Shown here one piece after another: positions 1 through 12,933 of a stretch of DNA of 54,366 nt. Source of the DNA: Spirogloea muscicola (Eukaryota; Streptophyta; Zygnematophyceae; Spirogloeales; Spirogloeaceae); contig WELB01000195.1 in NCBI GenBank assembly GCA_009602725.1, positions 6,460-60,825 on the forward strand, given 5' to 3'. Under the pieces are notes generated by a model, which saw only the letters and a program-made list of their open reading frames with translations, made no database searches and was not told where the DNA came from. How positions within the stretch are numbered: position 1 is the stretch's first letter; each line of letters begins with the position of its first letter. The translations under genes were made by a program, and so were the position numbers.

Positions 1-43
1 AAGAATGAACAGAGTACGAGAAGGGGGCCAGGGGAAGCGCTAA
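1..43 (+). repeat. Partial copy of the hairpin module (SINE-like repeat)
   Basis: The first 43 bases are identical to positions 19937-19979. This is the half of the ~95-100 bp module that follows its hairpin, and it ends in GGGGAAGCGCTAA. The rest of the copy lies outside the window. Exact identity over 43 bases at a distance of 20 kb suggests recent spread. Confidence 0.85.
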
Positions 44-165
44 GTAACAGAAACAAAGCTGCTACGAGACACTCAGTAACCCCTGCTAAGCAGCCGCAGA
101 TCAGAGATGCGAGGCAGAGCTCCTTCTCCACTCTCAGCTCCATCTCCTCCTCCAGAGCGGCAGCC

Positions 166-2381
166 ATGGCGCCCGCCGCCGCCGCCGCCGCTGCCGCCGC
201 CGCCGCCGCCGCGCCCGCGCTCCAGGTCCACCTCCTCCCCCCGCGCCTCGACTTACGGCTAAGGGCTTACGGTCTAGGATTTAGGGGCGGCCTGCTCGTG
301 GCTCGCGTGCGATGCATCGCTCGCCGTCGCCGGCGGCAGCCGCAGCGCCGGCCATCGCCGCCGGCTGGCGGCGGCGGCGGCGGCGGCAGCGTGAGCTCAG
401 TGGCAGCCCCTCTCACGGCTGCCTCTCGCTTGCCGTCGTGCGCAGCTGCGCGCGGCCCAGCGGCCGTCAGCCGCCGCCACCACTGCCGGAGCATCCGCCG
501 ACTATGCCAGGGTGAGGCCGCGAGGCGCCGGGATAGGCCTCCGCCGCCGCCGTTGCACGCCGCCGCGGCCACCGCGAGCTCCCGCGCCAATTTCCGCTTC
601 CGGATCTGACGGCAGGCCCCGCGCTGCTCCGCCATTGCCGCCAGGCCTCCACGAGCGCCGCCAGCCTCGGCGATGGACGGCTCCTCCTGGCGGGCGGCCG
701 CCGGCTCCGGGTCGCCGGCCTCAGAGCCGACCCCGGCGCGGCCGTCGCCCGCCGCCGCGTCGGCGCATTCGCGCAGCGCGTGGCAACGCGGCCGCCGGAC
801 CTGGACACCAAGACCGAGGCCGGGCCGCCGCTGAACCTGTACAAGAACAAGGAGCCGTACATTGCGACGATCAAGTCCGTGGAGCGCATCGTGGGGCCCA
901 ACGCCACCGGCGAGACCAAGCACATCGTCATCGACCACGGCGGCAACATGCCCTACTGGGAGGGCCAGAGCTACGGCATCATCCCCCCCGTGGGCGCTCC
1001 CTCCCCCTCCCCTCCCTCCTCCCGCTTCCGTCTAGCCTCTCTTACAGTCTGAATGTCAGTAATTAATCTACATAGCAGCAAGAAGACTCTGTCTTTCAAT
1101 GGAGATTAGTTTGCCCCTTTTATTTGACCGGGAAAGGCGGCAATTTGGGCATTGACATGCATGTGGGAGATGAGGTTTGTCATAGCTCTTGTCCTCTGAG
1201 CTTGCGGACTGGCGGCGGCGGCGGCACTTGTGGCGCAGGGGGAGAACCCGAAGAAACCAGGGACGCCGAATATGGTGCGCCTCTACTCCATTGCGTCAAC
1301 CAGGTATGGCGACGACTTCGACGGGCGCACGGCGTCACTCTGTGTGCGGCGCGCCGTGTACGTCGACCCCGAGACTGGCAAGGAGGATCCGTCCAAGGCC
1401 GGCATCTGCAGCAACTTCCTGTGCGACTCTAAGGCCGGTGACAAGATCAGCGTCACCGGTGAGTGCTGTGCCCCACTGCTCGCCGGTGGAGGCTATAACA
1501 CTGTCGTCTTTGGCAACTTGCCTCTTGTCCAGCTTGACATGGTCGTCGACTTCACACCTGACCGGCTCAGCGATTGTCGCTTCCTCTTGAGGCGTTGTCT
1601 GCAGGGCCGTCAGGGAAGGTGATGCTGCTGCCAGAGGACGACCCAGCCGCGACGCACATCATGGTGGCGACCGGCACGGGCATTGCACCGTACCGCGGCT
1701 ACCTGCGGCGCATGTTCATGGAGGACGTCCCGACGTTCCAGTTCACCGGCCTCGCGTGGCTCTTCCTGGGCGTTGCCAACACTGATTCGCTCCTGTATCA
1801 CGACGAGTTCTCCAAGTACCTCGAGGAGCACCCTGAAAACTTCCGTTACGACCTGGCCCTCTCGCGCGAGCAGCAGAACCAGCGCGGCGGAAAGATGTAC
1901 ATTCAGGTGCGGCCCTTGCATGCACGAGCGCAGGGCAACAGTTAACAACCTGTACTTTGCTGCGGGAGTGGTTGGCAGTGAGTGCCGCAGACAGTGCATG
2001 CTTGCCTTGTTGAGCCGCTGGGGAGCTGCTTGGTCAAGATGCTGCGGCACGCCAAGCAGCATGCTGTGTCGACTCAGCAATCCCTGAAAAGCACCGTCTA
2101 GCAACTTGTTTGCGGCAAGCAGCTGCTGATTTGTGCCAAAACGCAGGGGAGAGCTTAATGCGTTGTCGCCATTTGGGTTGCAGGACAAGATTGAGGAATA
2201 CAGTGAGGAGGTCTTTGGGCTACTGGAGAAAGGCGCCCACATCTACTTCTGTGGCCTCAAGGGCATGATGCCAGGCATCCAGGACATGCTCAAGCGCGTC
2301 GCAGAGTCACGCGGCTCATCATACGAGGAGTTTCTGAGCAAGCTCAAGAAGAACAAGCAGTGGCACGTCGAAGTGTACTGA
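166..2381 (+). CDS. FNR: Ferredoxin-NADP(+) reductase, root-type-like, plastid
   Basis: This FAD enzyme moves electrons between ferredoxin and NADP(H) in the plastid. Clear exons are about 612-989, 1239-1458, 1605-1906 and 2184-2381, joined by GT-AG introns with consistent phase. Visible landmarks are the FAD-binding RLYSIAS stretch in exon 2, [17 protein letters not shown], the NADP-binding [12 protein letters not shown] in exon 3, and the last exon with [16 protein letters not shown] and the invariant C-terminus QWHVEVY. The YRGYLRRMF and [18 protein letters not shown] stretches resemble root (heterotrophic) FNRs of plants more than leaf FNRs. A basic, Ala/Arg/Ser-rich stretch before residue TKTEAGPP fits a transit peptide. 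The start is uncertain: the ATG at 166 has a good context (GCAGCCATGGCG) but would need an intron before ~610, because the main frame has a stop at 513-515 and no ATG afterwards. Identity is certain; the 5' end is not. Confidence 0.93.
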
Positions 2382-2464
2382 TGCCCTTGGGCGTCGCCGC
2401 TTCATCTGATGCTCACATTGGCGGCACCAAGGGCGGCGCAAATAGGACTCGCGTTGTTTGGAAC

Positions 2465-2878
2465 GCATAAGAGTGTGCGTGCTCTACTTATGTGTAGCCA
2501 TCTAGTATTTTTTGTCCGAGCAATATCAACAAAAGGGGGGCGATCCTGTGGGAAGGAGAGTGAGGTGGGGGGTGGAGGGGAGGTGGGAGGGGGAGAGGGA
2601 GCAGGGCTTACGAAATGCGGAGGTGCTGCTGGCATACTCAGGCGGCGTCCAGGCCCCGTGCAGCGAGCTCCGCAAAAGAGCGTGCGTGCTCTACTTATGT
2701 GTAGCCATCTAGTATTTATGGTCCGAGCAATATCAACAAAAGGGGGGCGATCCTGTGGGAAGGAGAGTGAGGTGGGGGATGGAGGAGAGGTGGGAGGGGG
2801 AGAAGGAGCAGGGCTTGCGAAATGCGGAGGTGCTGCTGGCAGACTTAGTCAGCGTCCAGGCCCCGTGCAGCGAGCTCC
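2465..2878. repeat. Tandem duplication, 2 x ~207 bp, covering a gene's 3' end
   Basis: Two head-to-tail copies (about 2465-2671 and 2672-2878) share the start GTGCGTGCTCTACTTATG and run through a G-rich tract to CCGTGCAGCGAGCTCC. The right-hand copy carries the last ~11 codons of the minus-strand gene at 2845-3387. The left-hand copy repeats those codons, with its own stop, outside any gene. Confidence 0.9.
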
Positions 2879-3387
2879 TGGGCAGCCTCGCGGCGCATGC
2901 GGAGCCAGAGCTTGGCAGCCTCGCGCTCCACCTTGTCACGGTGCGCCTGCGCGCGGTGGTCGTTGCTCATGGCCCTTGGCTGCGGCCGGGCGCCAAGGCG
3001 CTGGCCGTTCGCCAGCCACTCCTCGACTGCCTCAGCATCGCCTGGATATGGCGGCACCCGCCGCTCATACAGGCCCGCCATTGCTATCTCGTCCTGCACA
3101 GACATTTTCATGGCGGTGTGAGCAAAGACACTCGGGCAGCTCTAGGTCAAGCTAGCACCATGGCGCCATCGTTTGGCACAAAGCCGTACTGCGGCAGCCA
3201 GCAATGGCTGCAGTGGCACTGGACACACTGCCGGAGGTCTCGCCTGTGTGCGGGGCTTGAGCGTCCACCAGCCGAGCGGCGACCTCTCATTCCACCACCA
3301 TGCGGCGCCTATGAGGCCGTAAGTAAAGAGGTTGGCCTTGATGAAGGCCGCCAGCGTTGACGTGGAGGAGCTCCCAGCGCTGCTCAT
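2845..3387 (-). CDS. Small W-rich protein with one membrane segment, unrecognised
   Basis: There are two exons, 3387-3244 and 3093-2845, giving about 130 residues. The intron appears to use a GC donor (ACACAG|GCGAGA) and a normal acceptor (CTGTGCAG|GACG), and the phase fits. The N-terminal part is Ser/Thr-rich, followed by a hydrophobic stretch (ANLFTYGLIGAAWWWNE), then SPLGWWTLKPRT, YERRVPPYPGD and a highly charged helical C-terminus ending AARGLDAD. The size and the single N-terminal membrane helix would suit a small accessory subunit of an organelle membrane complex, but this is only an impression and I recognise no family. The ATG at 3387 is the only in-frame start near the membrane segment. 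The gene is convergent with FNR, and its 3' end is duplicated in tandem. Confidence 0.6.
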
Positions 3388-3981
3388 GTCCTGGGCTGTG
3401 GTGCTGGCCGAGCCGAGCACCTTCGTTGTAGCAAGCTTGCTGCGGCAGCGGCCGTTGGAGTGGACACAGTTGCTGGGCTAAGCAAAGGTCTGTGTTGCCC
3501 ACCGAGCAGTGCTCATGTGCACTACAGCCTTGTGCTCGTACGAGGGACCCTTGACTGGCAGATTGGCGGAGTGTCCCTGCTGCAGCGGCGGCCTTGTCGC
3601 CCTTAAGTGGCCATTCCAATGTGCCCGGTCGTATGGCAGGTCGGCAGCGTACCTTGATGGCGAGCTGCACAGGCGACCCTGAGGAGAGCAGGCAATTGAC
3701 TCTGAGGGGGGCGGAATGGGCTTGTATAAGAGGGAGACGAAAGGGAGGAAGAGACGTGAGACAGAGGGGGAGGCAGAACAGAGGGAGGGAGAGGGAGGGA
3801 GGACGAGGGAGAAGGGAGGGGGGCCACTGCAGGGCCCTTTGTCGTTGACGCGGCTGGAAGGATTGGACGCTGGAAAGTGCGAAATAGTCAGTTTATACGG
3901 CAAGGTGCTTGAAGAAAGCAGAGCTTAAGACCTGCTGCCTGCGGATAGGGCCTTCTTGGAGCTGCTTTGGTGTAGTTCGCC
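3388..3981. other. Divergent spacer with a purine-rich tract
   Basis: This is the spacer between the small minus-strand gene and the P450. About 3716-3835 is almost pure A/G on the plus strand (repeated GGGAGG and GAGGGAG blocks), which makes the open frames over it low-complexity artefacts. I see no coding exon or clear TATA element. Confidence 0.6.
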
Positions 3982-5623
3982 ATGGCGATCGTGGCGAACG
4001 AGAGCACCTGGCAGCACATAGTGCAGTTCCACAGGGTTGCCGCCAGCAGCGTGTCAGACCACGTCCAGGACCTTCAAGGCGCCCTGGTCGCGACTCCCAT
4101 GGCAATCATCGGTGCTCAGATTTGTGGTGTTGGTAAGCTTGGACTTCTACCACACAGTCGCATGCATGATGCGTGCAGCTAGTCGGACTTAGTGAGCTGG
4201 GAGAATCTTGGCTGCTTGCACGTGTCTGCTGTTATGAAGTTTGTCATTGCTGTGTGGAACTGAGGCAGATCTCTGGCAGAGGACAAAGCTTGTGACTGCC
4301 TGCTAGTTTGCCATCGCTGCCCTTTAGTCGAGTAATCTAGAGGCCCTTGACTGCTGTGTGAATAAGATAGCAAGAGACCTTAGCTCCGCGGGCTTTACCG
4401 ATGAGCTTACCGCTCTTGCGAAGCTGGCATGATGGGCAACACAAGTCATACTTGACACTCCATGATTGTGTGTCAGACTTGCATAAAGTTCCGCTCCAGA
4501 TTCTCGACTACTGAGCTTGCAGAGAGTATACTAAGCACCCAAACTGCAACTTCATAAATAGGAACGCGTGCTCACCAATTGTGGTCCTGTTATTGCAGCT
4601 ATTGCGTATTTGCTCTACAAGTTCTTCTTTGCTTCCAAAGCAGAGAAGCTTGATAACCCAGCCAAGAAACTGAAAGGGCCTCCTGCTCAGTGGCTGCTGG
4701 GAAACTTGATGGAGTTACGAGCGAAGGGCTATCCTGATTGTCACCTCCGATGGCTATTGAAGTACGGAGATTACTTCAAGGTTTGTAGTTCTTGACCGTC
4801 TGCCTACTCAACCTTGACATTGGCAGCATGTAAGCAGCCGTGCATGCCGTCACCATCAAGGCTGGTCAGTCCTTGTTGTCTCTTGCTTCTACAAGTAAGC
4901 AGCACAGGTAGGTCTGCATTCTCTGAATTGACTTCTTCTTGAAGCACGGGGTTGCCGTTTTACATGCATTGAGTACCATAAGAATGCTGAAGGGCAGCCT
5001 CTTCGCTTCTATGCAGTACAAGATGGGAAATACGGAGCTTATTGTAGTAGCAGATCCTGATGCAGTTAAGGATGTCTGTGTCAAGAACTTCCGTGCCTTT
5101 CATGATAGACCCACCCCTCCTTTTGTCATGCGGAATGCGCAATCAGGAATGGTATTCAGCAAGTACGTGACGTAGTTGCCCAGGTTTCCTCTAATTTTCT
5201 TGTATCTTGACATTGTCCATACCCTCAATGTTTTTATTGGAATCAATGTCTGACATGACATTGTCGTGCTCATTGCTCTGCACTTGTTGCGTTATGTTTT
5301 CAACCACATTGTTCTCATTGGCCTTGAATGGTCTGTTATGCTGCCACTTCTTCTCCAACTTATCAAGTCTGCGCGTCAACTTTTGCAGGGGAGCTTACTG
5401 GACGAGTGTGCGTGGCACAGTTCTACCTCTCTTTCACACACACAGGCTCCGGAACTACAGCGAAATTATGCACAAGGCGGCTTCTACTTTGTGTGATCGT
5501 CTTGCAAGCACTCCAGAGGGCAAGCATGTGGATATGCTGACGCTCGTACAGGCCATGACCTTGGATGTCATCGGCACTGCCGCATTTGGCATTCACTTTG
5601 GCATGCAGGAAGAGGGAACAGAT
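3982..5623 (+). CDS. Cytochrome P450, N-terminal half only (cut by assembly gap)
   Basis: Four exons are visible: 3982-4132, 4599-4780, 5017-5162 and 5389-5623, with matching phases. The protein begins with a short hydrophilic leader, then a membrane anchor (AIAYLLYKFFF) and the typical P450 entry KGPPAQWLLGNLMEL. It continues with NTELIVVADPDAVKDV, FHDRPTPPF, the C-helix region AYWTSVRGTVLPLFHTHRL (W and R that contact haem propionates) and LDVIGTAAFGIHFG. The I-helix, ExxR and haem-cysteine regions are absent because the sequence reaches an N at 5644 after the fourth donor site. The order and spacing resemble CYP3/CYP711-like monooxygenases of the ER membrane, but the class cannot be fixed from half a protein. 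The substrate is unknown. Confidence 0.85.
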
Positions 5624-5643
5624 GTAAGCACCTTGTCAACACA

Positions 5644-5644
5644 N
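5644..5644. other. Single N: probable assembly gap
   Basis: One N separates a P450 that lacks its C-terminal half from a BuGZ homologue that lacks its N-terminal zinc fingers. Both genes being broken at the same base indicates missing sequence or a misjoin, not gene fusion. Confidence 0.75.
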
Positions 5645-5747
5645 TTCTAAGTGATTGGGGATCAGGAGGTCAGCAGGGCTGATTGGTCAGTCTTGAGTTG
5701 TGCTTGTTGCAATGTGCGTCTCGATGGTCGGCGCTGCCGCCATGCAG

Positions 5748-7827
5748 AGGAGGACGGCCCCCCCGGCAAGGCTGCCAAGGCCGACGATGAGTCGCCGCCG
5801 CCGCCTCCACCACCGCCTGCTGGGCTGGCGCATGCGGCGCCGCTGCCGCCGTCGCAGCAGCCCTACCCGAATGCCGCCGCCATGGGGTCGATGGCACCCG
5901 GTATGGCCTCTCAGCCGATGTATGCAGGCGCGCCCGTGCCGCCCCCTCAGCAGTAAGTCTCTGATCCTCGCCGCCACCCTGCCGTGCCATGCCCAGGTCC
6001 GTGTCGGATGATGAATGGGGTCTTGCTCTCGCTCAAGGTGCGCCGCCCGCAGGCTGACTTCTCTCCGCGCAGCTCTGCTTCCCACTCCCCCTCTCTTGGT
6101 AGCCCTCGTACTGTAGCCTCTGGAGCGTAGCCTCTGGAGTACCCCTCGTCGCTTCCCTTCTCACGTACGTTGTTGTCTATTCTTGAAGTAGTGGCTCTAA
6201 GCTTCTAGAGTCAGCCAGCTCCATTGTCACTGAGGCTTCTCGTGCTTGTGCCGGTCGCAGGTACCCGCCCCCCCACCAGCAGTATGGGCGGCCCATGATG
6301 GGCCCACCTCCATACGGGACGCCGTACTATGGAGCGCCGCCGCCGCGCTACGGCATGCCGCCTCCGCCGCACATGCAGCCGCGGCAGATGCCGCCGGGGC
6401 ATCCGTCCCAGCCCCTGTTCCCTATCCAGGGCATGCGGCCGCCGCCGCATGGAGGCATGCTGCCGCGCCCGCCGCTCTTTCCCGTCTCTGTTCCCCCGCC
6501 GCAGCAGCAGGCGAGCAACGGCCCGCCCACCCGGACGCCGCTCTTTCCCATCCAGACACCGTCACCAATCACTGGCCCGTCAGCACAGCAGCAGCCGGGC
6601 GGTACACCAGCCGCTGCTGCCACGCAGCCAGCGGATGGTGCGCAGCCCCAAGGGCCTGCGGTACTGCCACAGCAGGCTAGCCTCAGCGGCCTTGCTGCTG
6701 TCGGTGGCGCTCCCCCACTCCACCCTTCAACGCCCCCCAGCTCTGCAGCTCCAGGTTTGCGTCGTGAACCCTGACCCAAGATCTTCATTTAAGCTCCTAC
6801 ACATTTGAGTTGCAAGTGAACGTCCCAGGAGAAGAGGGCTGCGATTGCATCTGCAGCGTCAAGCCAGGTTGCGAATAGGGAGCCTCTCGTCTGCAGTCTT
6901 CAGCTTGGGTGAAGGCGTCAAGCTCCCATGTGGATGCTCCTGCCAGTGCCTGGGCGCAGCTCTGTCTAGCATATCAGTCGCTGCACACAATCAGGGCTCA
7001 GGACCTGGAATTAGCATCTGTACGTACTTATTAGGTGATGGAGGGGAGGGTCAGATGGTTGTGGTCAGTGGTCTATGGCTGGCTTGTATGGTCCGAAGTA
7101 GATACGAGTCTTCGAGGGTGCTGTGTTGGGCTTAAAATAAAGCCCAACACAGATGCGGGGTTCCGCATTCTTGACGAAACACGACTGACTGTCAGCGTGA
7201 CGCGCTTGCCCTGCTTCAGCACCGAGTCACTCGTATGCGGCTGGCCCCAACACGGGCGGGCCGTCGATTGGGCCACCGCCGGTGTTCAACAGCATGCCTG
7301 CACCAGCCGTAGCACCGCTGGTGATTGAGACCAAACCGGCTGCAGCGGCAGCTGTCCACCTCGTTTCGAGTGATGAGAATCAGTCCATGGTAAGATACCC
7401 CTTGCTCGGCCTTGCAGCGCTTATGCTAGCACGCTGGACATGCTAAACCTTTTCGTGGTTGGCAATACATCTCTTACCAGTGCCCTTTGGCTAGCATCCA
7501 CTAAAATGCAGAGACTTCCTCTGCACTCCTTCACTGGAGAGTCTGTTTTGAAGCACGTGGTCTGCTTTTGCGCTCACAGGAGGAGCTGCGGGCAAACCTT
7601 CCACGATATGCAGTCAGCCGTGACGCCCCACAGGCAAGCACAGCACACCTTGACGTATCAATTGCCGCCCATATCTGGCAAGCGTGGTGACATGGTTTAT
7701 GCCACCATCAGCCCCTTCCACTTTCATAGTTCTAGTGCTTTTGAAGTCATTTACTTGCTCCTGTATTGGGGCACTTGCCCTTCACTTCTCACGCACTATT
7801 GTAATCGGTGTGCAGGCACAAGGGTAG
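5748..7827 (+). CDS. BuGZ/ZNF207/SUF4 homologue, C-terminal part with GLEBS motif
   Basis: Exons are about 5748-5957, 6261-6752, 7220-7389, 7580-7633 and a tiny last exon 7816-7827. The protein is a Pro/Met/Gln/Gly-rich low-complexity chain with repeated LFPI motifs (QPLFPIQ, TPLFPIQ), as in animal ZNF207/BuGZ and plant SUF4. Near the end two exons join to give SSDENQSM followed by EELRANLPRY, which matches the GLEBS (Bub3-binding) motif of BuGZ (E-E-R-R-A-x-L-P-x-Y). In animals BuGZ loads Bub3 on kinetochores and binds microtubules; plant SUF4 acts in transcription. The intron after 7633 seems to start with GC (CACAG|GCAAGC). The N-terminal C2H2 fingers should lie upstream and are lost at the N at 5644. 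The last exon is the least certain part. Confidence 0.85.
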
Positions 7828-8182
7828 AAAGCCGCCACACACGCTGGAGCTTCAGTGTTGGAGTTGAGTGACCTGATGCACTTGATTGACCAAGTACAAG
7901 GCTTGAGCGATTAGTCTGATAGTTTCTGCTTCCAGTCCACCTACAGAGCCGCGCTCTGGAGCTACACCTTGCCACAGGCAGCTTCGCAAGAAGCTCAAGC
8001 CTTTCTCCTGACAGCGTGCATACTGTGCATGTGAAAAAGTTGCTTGGACAAGGAGCCCTGTCCATTAGTGGACCCTAAGCATCAACTTTTGTCAGTCATA
8101 AGTGTGCTGTCTTTGCTCCTCCGTTCCCGGTTACGAGCAAACAGCGAATAATAGAAGGAAGCTGAGCAGATCTATGAACAGG
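7828..8182. other. Convergent spacer
   Basis: This lies between the 3' ends of the BuGZ homologue and xylulokinase. No coding exon, RNA gene or repeat is evident; it should hold the two 3' UTRs. Confidence 0.5.
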
Positions 8183-12314
<4,132 letters not shown>

Positions 12315-12933
12315 GGCCACGGGAAGCCGAGGCCGCCGGAGGCGCCAGCCCTGGCGGCGAGGGAGGCGGCGCTGCGGGCGGCGGAGCGGCCGCCGCGACG
12401 GCCGGGCAGCGGAACCGAGGACCAGTCGACGGAGGGGAAAACGGCGTGGCGGCCAAGTGGAGTCCCTGCGGGGACCGCATTCGGCGACGAAATGGATGCG
12501 GGCGCGGGGGCCGCACGGCGTAGTCACTGAATGAGCTGCACCGTCGGGGCGATTTAAATCGGAAGGCGCCGGGCTCCGGCGGGGGGGGGCCAGATCAGGC
12601 CGATCCCACGTGGACGAATCACGGGGGCGCGGCGCCGGCCTCTCCTGCGGGGGGGGTTGGAGAGGCGCCGCCAGTGGCAGCGGGGGCCCCGCCAGATCTG
12701 GCGGAGCCGCCATCCTGGCGGCCCGGGCCGCACCGCCCCCGGCGGCACACCGGAGGCTGGCCCGCCCGCCAGCGTCGCCGCCAAACCGGCGGCGCCGCGG
12801 GCGCGGGCACCCGATTGGCGGAGCCGCCACATTTGGCGGCGCTTGCTCCCCCCCACTCCCCCCGGCCAGGCAGCCGCCGAGCTGTCTGGCTGGCCATTCG
12901 CCATTGGCCGCGCCTCNCTGCCGCGCAACGGCC
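12315..12933. other. GC-rich divergent promoter region with an assembly gap
   Basis: This ~620 bp region lies between the starts of xylulokinase (-) and CAS (+). It is very GC-rich and has an N at 12917. TGGCGGAGCCGCCA (6-bp arms) occurs twice, at 12699-12712 and 12816-12829, and a TTTGGCGG E2F-like octamer lies near 12832. Long open frames here on both strands are GC-driven and overlap one another, so I reject them as genes. Confidence 0.55.
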
